Shown piece by piece: positions 1 through 9,262 of a stretch of DNA of 32,494 nucleotides (its first letter is position 1; each line of letters opens with the position of its first letter). The stretch covers positions 1 to 32,494 of the forward strand of contig JAIDSW010000261.1 in NCBI GenBank assembly GCA_029061025.1. The letters run 5' to 3'. The stretch is from Duncaniella sp. Lineage in GTDB: Bacteria; Bacteroidota; Bacteroidia; Bacteroidales; Muribaculaceae. Under the pieces are notes generated by a model. It saw only the letters and a program-made list of their open reading frames with translations. It did not search any database and was not told the origin of the DNA. The translations under genes were made by a program, and so were the position numbers.

Positions 1-1392
1 GTATACGGCCAGTGCAAAGCGTGGATCGACTGTGGACTTCATCACCGCGAAGTGAGTCGCGACCTGAAGTGGGGCGTGCCCGTGCCTGTGGAGGGCGCCG
101 AAGGCAAGGTGCTCTACGTGTGGTTCGACGCTCCCATCGGCTACATCTCCAACACCAAGGAACTGCTGCCCGACTCGTGGGAAAAATACTGGAAAGATCC
201 CGAAACCCGCATCATCAACTTCATAGGCAAGGACAATATCGTGTTCCACTGCATCGTGTTCCCCGCCATGCTCATGGCCTACGGCGACGGCTTCCAGCTG
301 CCCGAGAATGTGCCTGCCAATGAGTTTCTCAACCTCGAGGGCGACAAGATATCGACCTCGCGCAACTGGGCGGTGTGGCTCCACGAGTATCTCAAGGAAT
401 TTCCCGGCAAGCAGGACGTGCTCCGCTACGTGCTGACCGCCAATGCTCCCGAGACCAAGGATAACGACTTCACATGGGCCGATTTCCAGGCTCGCAACAA
501 TAATGAACTCGTGGCCGTGCTCGGCAACTTCGTGAACCGCGCCGTGGTGCTCACCCATAAGTATTTCGGAGGCATCATTCCCGCTCCCGGCGCCGACACT
601 CCCGCCGAGACAGAGCTGTGGGCTGAAGTTGCCCGACTGAAAGAGGCCGTCAGCGAAAGTCTCGACAACTTCCGCTTCCGCGAGGCGCTCAAGGAAGCTA
701 TGGATATGGCTCGCGCCGGCAACAAGTACCTTCAGGACACCGAGCCGTGGAAAGTGGCCAAGACCGACATGGCCCGCACCGCTACAATACTCTACAACGC
801 GCTGAATCTCTGCGCCAACCTGGCTATCGTGTTCGAGCCGTTCCTCCCCTTCTCGGCCGACCGTCTCGCAAAGATGGTGGGACTCAAGCAGATGAGCTGG
901 GAGATACTCGGCGACCGCGCGCTGCTTCAGGCTGCCGAGCCTGTGGCTCCTGCCGAGCTCCTCTTTGACAAGATCGAGGATGAGGCCGTGGCCGCTCAGC
1001 TCAAAAAACTCGCCGACGCCCGCGAGGCCAATAAGATTGCCGCATGGCGTCCCGAGCCTCAGGCCGCCGATGTCGACATAGACACCTTCGGTCTCTGCGA
1101 CCTGCGCGTGGGTACCGTGGTGGAATGCGAGAAAGTACCCAAGGCCGACAAGCTGCTCCGCTTCCTCATCGACGACGGCATGGAAAAGCGTACCATCGTG
1201 TCGGGCATCGCCAAATTCTACAACCCCGAGGAACTCGTGGGTCGTCAGGTGTGCTTCATTGCCAATCTTCCGCCCCGCAAGCTGCGCGGTATCACCTCTC
1301 AGGGCATGATACTCTCGGTGGTGAACTCCGACGGCTCGCTCGTGCTGCTCCAGCCCTCGGCTGAGGTGGCGCCCGGCTCCAAGATAGGATAA
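1..1392 (+). CDS. metG: Methionyl-tRNA synthetase, 3' part (5' end outside the window)
   Basis: This enzyme charges tRNA-Met with methionine in the cytoplasm. The frame is open from base 1 without a start, so I read it as a fragment of about 463 residues; the GTG at 52 is internal. Residues near 22-45 ([10 protein letters not shown], then [14 protein letters not shown]) belong to the class I catalytic core. KISTS at fragment residues 116-120 is the KMSKS signature loop. The helical anticodon-binding domain follows. From about base 1075 ([20 protein letters not shown]) there is a C-terminal EMAPII/Trbp111-type tRNA-binding OB-fold, which is common in Bacteroidetes MetG. About 200 N-terminal residues, including the HIGH motif, are missing only because the window starts here. 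ansA begins 29 nt downstream on the same strand, so co-transcription is likely. Confidence 0.97.
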   Translation, partial: VYGQCKAWIDCGLHHREVSRDLKWGVPVPVEGAEGKVLYVWFDAPIGYISNTKELLPDSWEKYWKDPETRIINFIGKDNIVFHCIVFPAMLMAYGDGFQLPENVPANEFLNLEGDKISTSRNWAVWLHEYLKEFPGKQDVLRYVLTANAPETKDNDFTWADFQARNNNELVAVLGNFVNRAVVLTHKYFGGIIPAPGADTPAETELWAEVARLKEAVSESLDNFRFREALKEAMDMARAGNKYLQDTEPWKVAKTDMARTATILYNALNLCANLAIVFEPFLPFSADRLAKMVGLKQMSWEILGDRALLQAAEPVAPAELLFDKIEDEAVAAQLKKLADAREANKIAAWRPEPQAADVDIDTFGLCDLRVGTVVECEKVPKADKLLRFLIDDGMEKRTIVSGIAKFYNPEELVGRQVCFIANLPPRKLRGITSQGMILSVVNSDGSLVLLQPSAEVAPGSKIG

Positions 1393-1421
1393 CACTCCCA
1401 CCCTCATAATACTCTCTCGCC

Positions 1422-2453
1422 ATGTCAGCGCAACCACGCATCCTCATTATCTACACCGGAGGCACTATCGGGATGATTGAAAATCCCGAGACGAAAGCCC
1501 TGCAGCCATTTGATTTCACACATCTGATCGACAATGTGCCCAAAATCAAGATGCTCGACTTCCGTATCGACAACATCCAGTTTGTCCCCATCGATTCAAG
1601 CGACATGGACCAGCACGGATGGGCGCAGATTGCCACGGCCATACGCGACAATTACGACAGCTACGATGGTTTCGTGGTGCTTCACGGCACCGACACTATG
1701 GCCTACACGGCATCGGCGCTGTCGTTTATGCTCGGCAATCTTCACAAGCCTGTAATCATCACAGGCTCGCAGCTGCCTATAGGCGAGGTGCGCACCGACG
1801 GAGAGGAAAACCTCATCACCGCGCTCCAGATTGCCGCCGCCCGCAACGGTGCGGGCGAGCCAATGGTGCAGGAGGTTGCGATACTCTTTGAAAACTATCT
1901 GTGGCGCGGCAACCGCTCCACCAAGATGAGCGCCGACAATTTCAACGCTTTCAAGAGCAACAACTATCCGCGACTGGCGCGCATAGGCCTCGGCATCAAC
2001 TACGAGGAAGACCATCTGCTGCGCCACAAGGCGCAGCAGCCACTCGACGTGCGCACGGTGATGGACACCGCCGTGATGTTCATAGAGCTCAACCCCGGCA
2101 TGACACCGGCCACGCTGCGGCATCTGCTCGCCACGCCGGGTATAAAGGGTATAGTGCTGCGCACGTTCGGCGCCGGCAACGGTCCGACGGCCGATTGGTT
2201 TCTCGACGAGATACGTGCCGCCGTTGACCGCGGCATCGTGATCGTCAACGTGACTCAGTGTGTCAACGGCGGAGTGCACTCCAAGCGCTACGTATCGGGC
2301 GACCGCCTGCTTTCGGCCGGCGTAATCTCGGGCCACGACATGACCTCCGAGGCCGCCATCACTAAGCTGATGTATCTGTTCGGACTCGGCCTCACCCCCG
2401 CCAAAGTCGCCTGCCGCATCGAAGAAAACATCTGCGGCGAAATCACCGTCTGA
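1422..2453 (+). CDS. ansA: Type I (cytoplasmic) L-asparaginase
   Basis: Hydrolyses L-asparagine to aspartate and ammonia. The 343-residue length matches the AnsA family. The N-terminal signature YTGGTIGM (residues 11-18) carries the Thr nucleophile, probably T15 by alignment to E. coli AnsA. The second signature HGTDTMAYTASALSFML starts at residue 88 and includes the T90-D91 pair. DSSDM at 58-62 and RGNRSTK near 160 also fit. No signal peptide is seen, which favours the cytoplasmic type I enzyme over the periplasmic type II enzyme. The ATG at 1422 is the first start after metG and sits directly before the conserved first strand. Two terminator-like hairpins lie 28 nt after the stop. Confidence 0.95.
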   Translation: MSAQPRILIIYTGGTIGMIENPETKALQPFDFTHLIDNVPKIKMLDFRIDNIQFVPIDSSDMDQHGWAQIATAIRDNYDSYDGFVVLHGTDTMAYTASALSFMLGNLHKPVIITGSQLPIGEVRTDGEENLITALQIAAARNGAGEPMVQEVAILFENYLWRGNRSTKMSADNFNAFKSNNYPRLARIGLGINYEEDHLLRHKAQQPLDVRTVMDTAVMFIELNPGMTPATLRHLLATPGIKGIVLRTFGAGNGPTADWFLDEIRAAVDRGIVIVNVTQCVNGGVHSKRYVSGDRLLSAGVISGHDMTSEAAITKLMYLFGLGLTPAKVACRIEENICGEITV

Positions 2454-2480
2454 ACCTCGGCATCTGATTTCCCCATCAGA

Positions 2481-2540
2481 AAATGCTCTCCCGGGAGAGC
2501 ATTTTTATTGAAAAATGCTCTTTACAAAGAGCATTTTTTT
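2481..2540 (+). terminator. Tandem intrinsic terminators after ansA
   Basis: Two hairpins sit back to back. The first (2481-2506) is ATGCTCTC-CCGG-GAGAGCAT followed by TTTTT. The second (2511-2540) is AATGCTCTTT-AC-AAAGAGCATT followed by a T run. Both share the stem core ATGCTCT/AGAGCAT, which suggests a local duplication. They probably end the metG-ansA transcript. Confidence 0.85.
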
Positions 2541-2753
2541 GTATATGAACGACATTGGACAACAGCTATATCGTTGCAGATGATATGGAAACCGGTACGG
2601 GCAACAAAATTCCGATGTGGATTCTGGGCTTTTTGTACTGATGCGGAGCATGGGGCTAAATAAGCCTGTGTCAAAATCCAATGGATTTCTTCAGGGGGAA
2701 CTGAGTTCTCTTCGTTGGTATTAGACCAATTGTATCACATTGATTTCCAGTTC
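2541..2753. other. Gene-free stretch, no recognisable feature
   Basis: No open frame of convincing length and no family signature is visible on either strand. The string GCCTGTGTCAAAA near 2662 resembles the ends of some insertion sequences, but no partner end or transposase is present. This may be decayed sequence between the ansA terminators and the repeat cluster. Confidence 0.4.
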
Positions 2754-2828
2754 CTGTAGGGACGCACACTCGGGTGCGTCCGGCAGAACTAAAGGGTAAT
2801 TTTCATCGCCATAGTCTACGCCGGACGC
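2754..2828. repeat. Dispersed palindromic repeat, CTGTAGGGACGC family (copy 1)
   Basis: CTGTAGGGACGCAC and GTGCGTCCGGC form a hairpin (stem 2760-2767 with 2774-2781). The 3' part GCGTCCGGC (2776-2784) also has an exact reverse complement GCCGGACGC at 2820-2828, so the unit can fold in two ways. Related sequences starting C(T/C)GTAGGG(A/G)CGC occur at 9080 and 15844, always between genes. Confidence 0.65.
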
Positions 2829-2884
2829 CCGGTGACCAATTCTGCACCTACATGAGTGATTATTACCGATTTATGAGTTGCATG

Positions 2885-2998
2885 TATGGAGCGGGGGTCG
2901 CCGACCCCCGCCGCAGCGACAAAACGCATCAGCCGAGTCAAGTTACATTTTTGCAATTGTGGCGGGGGTCGCCGACCCCCGCTCCATATCAATACTCC
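2885..2998. repeat. Composite palindromic repeat, GCGGGGGTCG/CGACCCCCGC
   Basis: Two copies of the near-perfect palindrome GCGGGGGTCGCCGACCCCCG lie about 75 nt apart. The outer flanks are mirror images: TATGGA precedes the first copy and TCCATA follows the second. The whole is therefore a nested inverted repeat of about 110 bp. A diverged single copy with the same TATGGAG/CTCCATA flanks is at 9263-9295. The arrangement is like the paired REP elements (BIMEs) of enterobacteria, but I do not recognise a named family. Confidence 0.75.
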
Positions 2999-3005
2999 AA
3001 TACAT

Positions 3006-3055
3006 AAAAAAGCAAGGCTGCGGCATAGATTGTTACGCCGCAGCCTCGTCAAAAA
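3006..3055 (-). terminator. Intrinsic terminator of the minus-strand gene at 3077-6403
   Basis: Read on the minus strand, GGCTGCGGC and GCCGCAGCC form a 9-bp stem with a 12-13 nt loop, followed by TTGCTTTTTTA. It lies just past the stop codon of the secreted-protein gene. The plus-strand side lacks a T run, so it should act only on minus-strand transcription. Confidence 0.85.
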
Positions 3056-3076
3056 AATCGGTAGAAGTCAGAGTGG

Positions 3077-6000
3077 TTATCTCACCACAACTTTTTCAGT
3101 CTGTGTGCCCTGGCGGCGGATGTAGAGGCCGGGGGCGGGAGTGCCGTTCACGCGGATACCCTGAAGATTGTAGTACTCGACGGGAGCATCGGTTACATTC
3201 ATCTCAACTTCGGCAATACCGCTGGGCGAGCTGAGTGTATAGCCTGAGAATAATGCGAATGTCTGATCGTCGGCAATATCGGCATCGACCATCAGCATCA
3301 CCCAACCCTTATTCTGCAGTTCATCGGGCAGAGTGTAGGTAGCCGAAGTCCAGCCGGCATTGTCAAAGGGCAGTTCGGCTATGAGCACCGGCTCATCCAT
3401 ACCGTAAGCCTGACCGAGCAGACGCATCTGAGCGGCAGCTATGCCACCCCAGTAGTTGAATGTAATCTGAGCGTCGTTGATGCCGGCAGTTGAGAATTTG
3501 GGTAGTCCCACCATAGCCTTGAGATCAGTCTGACCGTCGACAGTGTAACCCATCATAGCCAGGTTGCCGTCCACGGCGAATATGGGCGAAAGTATCGACG
3601 CGGGATTGCCGGGCATCCAGTAGGTGCCGTTATATTCATCGGAAGGACGCATGATGACGGTATTGTTCTCGGTAACTTCGTTGTCGAGATTATTTACCCA
3701 AGGCAACTTGACGGGGTCACCGATCGAGAAACCAGTACCTACTATGTGGTAGCTGATACCGGCTGCATTGTGAGCCATCACGCCGAGCGTGGTATAGAAC
3801 ATCTCCGTGCCGGCAGGCATGGTGAGGGTGTACTCGGTCTGATCCCAGCCTACTTCGTCGAGATATACCCATGAAGCATCGTAGTAGTAAACCTCGTAGT
3901 AGAACGAATCGCCTATAGCGCCCTCTTCCTCACCCTCGGTGGGGGGAGTCCACGTAAGTTTCACGGTGAGGTTATCCTCGCTCAGTTCGGCTTTGAAATT
4001 GTTGACGATATAGGGGCGCACTACGCCTGTATATACCAGCGCCGTCTCAGCTTTACCCACACGGCCGTCGACCGAGCAGGTAACCTTGATATTGTTGTAA
4101 TTCTGCGCAGTCTCGATTTCCACGGTCTGGAGCGAACCGGGAGCACCGGTCACCTGCGTGGAAGCCACGGGAGTGTTCTGAGCCGATGAGCTGCCCGGCA
4201 CGGTAGCTTCCGAAGCCACCTCGGCAGTGATCACGGTAGCGGCATCGAGCATGCGGCCGTCAGCTGTAGTGAGAGGCATCTTGAACGATACGGTAGCCGT
4301 CAGCGCGCCGTTGGCACCGGCAGTAGCCTGAAGATCGGTGACACCGGTGGGCACGTCGGCATCGCGGTCGCTGAGAGATATGTCGATATCCGATACGTGG
4401 AACGATACCGTCTTCGTCACGGCATGAATACCTATGTAATATACACCGGGCTCGGGCACGGCAAAGAATTCCTCGAGAATATCGCCGAGCATGTGCAGGC
4501 AGTGTGACTCGGGAATGATCACTCGGGTCATGGCCTCGACGGTGGGAGCAGTACCGATGCACACCTCATAAGTGCCGCGGGTATCGCTGTCGTGTACCAG
4601 ACCTATCTCCATTTCAAATCGGTAGGCCTTGGCGGTATTGTCGAAATTGATCGGAGGAAGTATGAGCCAGTCATCGCCGTTGTAACCTGAGGCAAATGCG
4701 GGGAAGCCCATCTCGTCGGCAGTGATGAAGCGCCATGTATCTTCCACGCCGCTCTCATACTTGTGTCCGTCGACGTTGATTGTGGTCATCAGTTCAATAT
4801 CCTTAGGCTCGGGACGGAAGTGGATCGGGCATTTAAGCGGTTCGCCGTAAGTGATGAAGTTGGACACGGCGGCCTCGGAAGTCTTGGAGTCGTAAGTTGC
4901 GGTGACCTCAGCCGTATAGCTGGTGAAGGGCTCGCCCTCGGGCAGCGTGTATTCGAGCGAAGTTTCGGAAGTGGTGCCCAGCACGGTGCCGTTGAGCTTG
5001 ACAGTGTAGGTCAGGGCATCATAATCCACATATCCACCGTGGACTGACGCCGCCGGTGCGGTCCAGGTCACTTTCGTCTCAGTCAGGTGCGCATCCGTGG
5101 GGGCAACGGGAGTATCCGAGCCTACCCAGCGGTGGAGCACCGAAGCTGCACTCTTGAGATTGCCTTTGGAGGCTACGAGCGAGAAGGTGCGGTTACCGTT
5201 GGCGACATCGGTAAGATCAACCGTAATTGCCGATCCAGCTGCGGCAGTGCCGGTGGAATATTTCACACCGTCGACAAGCATGGTCCAGTCGAGATCGCCG
5301 CTCAGGGTCTCACCGCCCTGGGTCTTTGAGGGCATTGTGCCGCTGAGCGTGCCGCTGAGCGATGCGCCGGTGAAGTCGCAGCTATTGATCACAGGCATTG
5401 CGGGCGCGCCTTCAGCAGCGTTGGGCTCGGTAGTGAGCAGAAACGCATATATCTCCGCCCCGGCACTCTTGCTCAACACTTCGGCCTTCTTATCGGCGAT
5501 ATTGAGTGATATAAATGCGGTGGATACATTGTTATAATAAGCATTCCACAGTATGGCGTTGAGCGACGGCACGTAGACCATACCGGTGATGACCCGTGTG
5601 TTCAGGCCGGGGATCTGCGAAGCCACGTTGAACACGTCGGTCTGCGCGCCCTCGGCATCGATCTGCACGAGCTTGCCGGCAGTGGTGATACCGTAGAAAA
5701 GGTCGTCTTGCTCGTTGTAACACAGCGACACGCACACATTGTCGAAGCTGACACTTTTCACTGATTTCACGTTGGTGAATCCGTCGGCATCGGCCACAGT
5801 GTAAGAGAATCCTTCGCCGTTGACATCGTAGCCGTAGCCGTACACCTTATCGTCGAGTGTGCGGTAGGCCGAGGTCAGAAGCACCGGGAGCATGCCGTCG
5901 GCTTCGTCGCTCAGGTCAATGTATTCGTTACGTACGATTTCACCCGTCGACAGGTCAAATTCCGTGTAGGCGTAGGCCATGAAAGCAGTCTCAAACTTAT

Positions 6001-6403
6001 AGCCGTCGAGGGCGCACACACGGCCGTCGCGATACCAGCCGGTATACACGCCCCATGCATTTGCCGTGAGGTAATCCTGCCACATGAATGTGCCGGAATC
6101 AGTCTTGCCGGGGTCGATGCTGTAGAAGCCGTTTTCCTTACCCACAAGATTAGTGTTGTTGAGATAGCCGAAGATCGTAGCGCCGTCAGCAGCCACATTC
6201 ATCGGGGCAAAGCTCACCGGTGCGGGTGCGCTCTTCATGAGCGGAGCCTTCACAAACTCTTGAGTTCCCTGATTCAGCACCGGCAGTTTGGTCGTCTGCA
6301 ACTCTGGATGCGTGAAAAGGCTTTCGGCCTCGGGAACTTTTACGCCGGCCGTCACCGCAATTGCGGCAGCCGCAGCCAGCGAAAGAAACAGTTGTTTTTT
6401 CAT
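3077..6403 (-). CDS. Large secreted protein with Fn3-like and jelly-roll-like modules and a C-terminal sorting-type tail
   Basis: The 1108-residue product starts MKKQLFLSLAAAAAIAVTAG, a clear Sec signal peptide. Residues about 70-330 look like a beta-rich, propeller-like region (repeated 'YGYGYDVNGE', 'LFYGITTAGKLVQID' patterns). One Fn3-like module lies near 430-520. A segment near 560-690 ending in 'YYIGIHAVTKTVSFHVSDI' resembles the jelly-roll 'choice-of-anchor' type, and further Fn3-like modules follow at about 695-915. The last 30 residues (VEYYNLQGIRVNG, then GLYIRRQG and KVVVR) match the short tail seen on many exported Bacteroidales proteins. I infer an envelope or extracellular role, possibly binding host or dietary polymers, but no catalytic motif is visible. 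It diverges from a gene of similar architecture at 6562, so the two may be functionally paired. Confidence 0.8.
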   Translation of the reverse strand: MKKQLFLSLAAAAAIAVTAGVKVPEAESLFTHPELQTTKLPVLNQGTQEFVKAPLMKSAPAPVSFAPMNVAADGATIFGYLNNTNLVGKENGFYSIDPGKTDSGTFMWQDYLTANAWGVYTGWYRDGRVCALDGYKFETAFMAYAYTEFDLSTGEIVRNEYIDLSDEADGMLPVLLTSAYRTLDDKVYGYGYDVNGEGFSYTVADADGFTNVKSVKSVSFDNVCVSLCYNEQDDLFYGITTAGKLVQIDAEGAQTDVFNVASQIPGLNTRVITGMVYVPSLNAILWNAYYNNVSTAFISLNIADKKAEVLSKSAGAEIYAFLLTTEPNAAEGAPAMPVINSCDFTGASLSGTLSGTMPSKTQGGETLSGDLDWTMLVDGVKYSTGTAAAGSAITVDLTDVANGNRTFSLVASKGNLKSAASVLHRWVGSDTPVAPTDAHLTETKVTWTAPAASVHGGYVDYDALTYTVKLNGTVLGTTSETSLEYTLPEGEPFTSYTAEVTATYDSKTSEAAVSNFITYGEPLKCPIHFRPEPKDIELMTTINVDGHKYESGVEDTWRFITADEMGFPAFASGYNGDDWLILPPINFDNTAKAYRFEMEIGLVHDSDTRGTYEVCIGTAPTVEAMTRVIIPESHCLHMLGDILEEFFAVPEPGVYYIGIHAVTKTVSFHVSDIDISLSDRDADVPTGVTDLQATAGANGALTATVSFKMPLTTADGRMLDAATVITAEVASEATVPGSSSAQNTPVASTQVTGAPGSLQTVEIETAQNYNNIKVTCSVDGRVGKAETALVYTGVVRPYIVNNFKAELSEDNLTVKLTWTPPTEGEEEGAIGDSFYYEVYYYDASWVYLDEVGWDQTEYTLTMPAGTEMFYTTLGVMAHNAAGISYHIVGTGFSIGDPVKLPWVNNLDNEVTENNTVIMRPSDEYNGTYWMPGNPASILSPIFAVDGNLAMMGYTVDGQTDLKAMVGLPKFSTAGINDAQITFNYWGGIAAAQMRLLGQAYGMDEPVLIAELPFDNAGWTSATYTLPDELQNKGWVMLMVDADIADDQTFALFSGYTLSSPSGIAEVEMNVTDAPVEYYNLQGIRVNGTPAPGLYIRRQGTQTEKVVVR

Positions 6404-6458
6404 CAGATTATTATAATTGTTTTTTTCTCGTCAGGTGATAAATATTTCCTTATTACCA

Positions 6459-6466
6459 CAAAGTTA
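6459..6466 (-). promoter_or_regulatory. Bacteroidetes -7 box for the gene at 3077-6403
   Basis: On the minus strand the sequence reads TAACTTTG, matching the Bacteroidetes -7 consensus TAnnTTTG, 56 nt before the start codon. A clear -33 TTTG is not visible at the usual distance, so only the -7 half is well supported. Confidence 0.55.
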
Positions 6467-6489
6467 ATATAAAATCCATGATTTATCAC

Positions 6490-6497
6490 TATATTTG
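6490..6497 (+). promoter_or_regulatory. Bacteroidetes -7 box for the gene at 6562
   Basis: TATATTTG matches TAnnTTTG and lies 64 nt before the ATG at 6562. It sits about 25 bp from the opposite-facing -7 box at 6459-6466, so the divergent promoters nearly abut and could be controlled together. No convincing -33 motif. Confidence 0.55.
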
Positions 6498-6561
6498 CAT
6501 ATTAGATTTTCAGATTTAATACATAAAACGCTATAATTTCATCATACATTTCTGATTTATT

Positions 6562-8997
6562 ATGAAGATTTTTCGCACGTTAGCCGTCGCAATGGCGGCA
6601 CTTGCCGTGCCGGCAGCCATGGCTCTTAAACCGGGCTCACCGTCGGTAAGCATGAGTTTTGTAATCGAAGACAACACGGGTAAAGTGGTGGGTACGGTCA
6701 CCGCTCCCGAGAAAGACAGCGATTGGCAGGCTCTTCCTGAAGACACACGCATGACGGTTACCGTCACCCGCTCGTGCTACAGCATCTCGGAGAGCGACAT
6801 ACCGGTGGTGACGTTCACCGACATGGCTCCCGGCCAGCAGGCACAGTTCACCGACGACGCAGTTCCCGCATGGCAATACGGAAATAACTACACATACACC
6901 CCGGCAGCCTACATAGGCGACGAGCGCAACCCGTATTCCTACGGCGGCTCGGTCACTCCCGGTCTGCAATTCTCGTTTGCCTACCAGTCATTCAAGGTCA
7001 CGCCCGCTGTGGACGGAAAATCGGTTGAGCTGACTGCTGTCGTTCCGTCGACTCTCAGCAACGGCGAACCTTTGCCAGTGCCTGTAAAGGCTATGGAATT
7101 TTACCGCGGCTACGAGGGTAACGAGCTCGTGACCTCAGTGGAGAATCCTGAACCGGGGTCTACCGTGACAGTTACCGACAATAATCCCCACGAGAACACC
7201 ACCACCATCTATATGGTGCGTGCCGTCACTGACTTCGGATCTGCCCAGACTACCGAAAGATGCTTCGTGGGATTCGACGTGCCTTACTCTCCCTATCCCA
7301 TCGCGGCTGAATACCATGACGGCGGTATCCGTGTATACTGGACTGCTCCCGACCGCGGCGCCAACTGGGGCGCGATTGACCCGGCCGAGACCGTCTACAA
7401 CGTATTCCGCTGCTGGGGAAGCGGCGAAAACAACCGTGAACTCATTGCCGAGGGTATCAAGGAGACGGAATATGTCGACTACGGTACAGGCATGGAATTT
7501 CCCCGCGCAGTGCGCTATGAGGTACAGGCTGCCAATAATATAGGTCCTGGCGAGTCAGGCTACAGTTCTTATGACTATTCACTGATTATCGGTCCTGAAT
7601 ATGAGCTTCCCTTCGTGGAGACTTTTGACGGAGGCGCTGATAAGATGTGGTCGTATACCAACTCTTCTTACTACGCACGCATGTATCTGTCAGATGTGGC
7701 CGACTACGGCGACGGTATCACCGTTGAGCCCCACTCGGGAGCCGGTCTGATCTACGTAAACTACTCCGAATACCGCGCCCCGTCGGGCAGCGTCAACACC
7801 ATGACGTCTTATAAAATCAATCTGTCGGAAACCGCCACACCGGTATTGAGCTACTGGTACTATGCCATCCCCGGCAATGATGTATATATCGACCTTCAGC
7901 TGTCGACCGACGGCACGGAGTTCACCTCTGTTTCAAAAAATCTCATCTCTCTCGATGCCGACGCTCCCGGATGGAAGAAAGTGCTAATTCCCCTCGAAGG
8001 CTATGCCGGCAAGAGCGCTGTCTTCGTGCGTTTCGTAACCGGATTCAGCGACACGCCCTCTTCGGCCATTATCGACGATATCGTGATAGCTGACTACCGC
8101 AGCGTAGGAGCAATCACTACCGAGAGTGATCCCGAAAACCGCACCATCACTCTCACCTGGGCCGATCCGGGCAGCGAATATGCACCTTGTGTAGGTTTCA
8201 CAGGATATGTCAATGGCGTCAGCGTCGGCAATGTCACCTCTCCCTGGGTCTACGAGGCTCCTGAATATGACACCGTCTACAGGTTCTGCATCGAAGCGCT
8301 CTATGATGGCGTGAAAGTTGCCGACAGCGAGTCGGTGACCGCGCAGGTAAAAGCTCCCGAAGTTACAGAATTCACCATCGACGACTATACATTCGTGGTC
8401 GACAAGGAGCAGCTGGCACCTACCGTATGGATCAAGGCCTACACAGGCAGCAAGACATTCCTCACCGTTACCGGCAGCGTGTATTATCGCGAAGTGGCCT
8501 ACGACGTCACCAAGATACTCGAAGGCGCATTCCGCGGCAATGAAAAAGTAGTGTCGCTGGTGATTCCCGAAAATATCACCACTGTGGGTGAAGAAGCGTT
8601 TGCAGGATGCACCAAGCTAATGGCTGCGACCATAGGTGCAGGCGTCACCGAGATAGAATCGCGCGCCTTTGCAGGATGCTCGGCGCTCAATCAGGTCATT
8701 TTCATGCCTGTTGTCCCCCCCGTGGTTGCTGCTGATGCTTTCGACGGCATCGCTCCCGACTGCAAGGGTACAGCACCTGAAGGTACAGCCGAGGCCTACG
8801 CCGCCACCGCCGGGCTGGGCGGTATTGACTTCGGTGTCAGCGGCATCACTGAAATCGTAATCGACTCGGCAGCCCGCATCGAATACTACGACCTCAACGG
8901 TCGCCGCATCGATGCTCCCGCACCCGGCAGCTGCGTCATAGTACGCCTCACCGGCCGCGACGGCTCGATACGCACCGCCAAGATCATGGTGAAGTAA
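6562..8997 (+). CDS. Secreted multidomain protein with Fn3, MAM/jelly-roll-like and BspA-type leucine-rich repeats
   Basis: The 811-residue product begins MKIFRTLAVAMAALAVPAAM, a signal peptide. Fn3-like modules are seen at about 160-235 and 240-335. Residues about 350-515 run from 'LPFVETFDGG' to 'SSAIIDDIVIADYR', the pattern of a MAM/choice-of-anchor jelly-roll. Another Fn3 module follows. Residues about 645-715 hold BspA-type (LRR_5) repeats: VTKILEGAFRGNEKV, ITTVGEEAFAGCTKL, VTEIESRAFAGCSAL. The C-terminus (IEYYDLNGRRIDAPAPGS, ending TAKIMVK) is the same kind of export tail as in the divergent neighbour. I infer a surface or secreted adhesion or binding protein. The ATG at 6562 directly precedes the signal peptide. 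Confidence 0.82.
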   Translation: MKIFRTLAVAMAALAVPAAMALKPGSPSVSMSFVIEDNTGKVVGTVTAPEKDSDWQALPEDTRMTVTVTRSCYSISESDIPVVTFTDMAPGQQAQFTDDAVPAWQYGNNYTYTPAAYIGDERNPYSYGGSVTPGLQFSFAYQSFKVTPAVDGKSVELTAVVPSTLSNGEPLPVPVKAMEFYRGYEGNELVTSVENPEPGSTVTVTDNNPHENTTTIYMVRAVTDFGSAQTTERCFVGFDVPYSPYPIAAEYHDGGIRVYWTAPDRGANWGAIDPAETVYNVFRCWGSGENNRELIAEGIKETEYVDYGTGMEFPRAVRYEVQAANNIGPGESGYSSYDYSLIIGPEYELPFVETFDGGADKMWSYTNSSYYARMYLSDVADYGDGITVEPHSGAGLIYVNYSEYRAPSGSVNTMTSYKINLSETATPVLSYWYYAIPGNDVYIDLQLSTDGTEFTSVSKNLISLDADAPGWKKVLIPLEGYAGKSAVFVRFVTGFSDTPSSAIIDDIVIADYRSVGAITTESDPENRTITLTWADPGSEYAPCVGFTGYVNGVSVGNVTSPWVYEAPEYDTVYRFCIEALYDGVKVADSESVTAQVKAPEVTEFTIDDYTFVVDKEQLAPTVWIKAYTGSKTFLTVTGSVYYREVAYDVTKILEGAFRGNEKVVSLVIPENITTVGEEAFAGCTKLMAATIGAGVTEIESRAFAGCSALNQVIFMPVVPPVVAADAFDGIAPDCKGTAPEGTAEAYAATAGLGGIDFGVSGITEIVIDSAARIEYYDLNGRRIDAPAPGSCVIVRLTGRDGSIRTAKIMVK

Positions 8998-9021
8998 ACT
9001 TCACATACCATCTCAAATAAA

Positions 9022-9060
9022 CGGTCGCCGGTTCAGCAGTGAATCGGCGACCGCATTTTT
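9022..9060 (+). terminator. Intrinsic terminator of the gene at 6562-8997
   Basis: CGGTCGCCG (9022-9030) pairs with CGGCGACCG (9045-9053) around a 14-nt loop and is followed by CATTTTTA. It lies 24 nt after the stop codon. Confidence 0.85.
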
Positions 9061-9079
9061 AATCCATTGAATTACAGCG

Positions 9080-9111
9080 CCGTAGGGACGCGATTCATCG
9101 CGTCCGCGGTG
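9080..9111. repeat. Dispersed palindromic repeat, CTGTAGGGACGC family (copy 2)
   Basis: CCGTAGGGACGCGAT followed after two bases by ATCGCGTCCGC. The stem is GGACGCGAT (9086-9094) with ATCGCGTCC (9097-9105). The head CGTAGGGACGC and tail GCGTCCG are shared with the copy at 2754. Confidence 0.6.
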
Positions 9112-9262
9112 AAAACATGAAATAAAAAATGCATTCTCCCCGCAGCGCATAATTCGTATCATGTATTAGAGCCTGCACCCCTCCGGGGTGTATAAGCCTG
9201 AGTAACCGCAACGACGCTACTATAATCCTCTTACGTCTCTCCGGAAAAAACGCCGGCAATAA

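Noticed and set aside
2541-2753. Possible insertion-sequence remnant (GCCTGTGTCAAAA)
   Set aside because: A single end-like string without a partner repeat, target duplication or transposase fragment is not enough.
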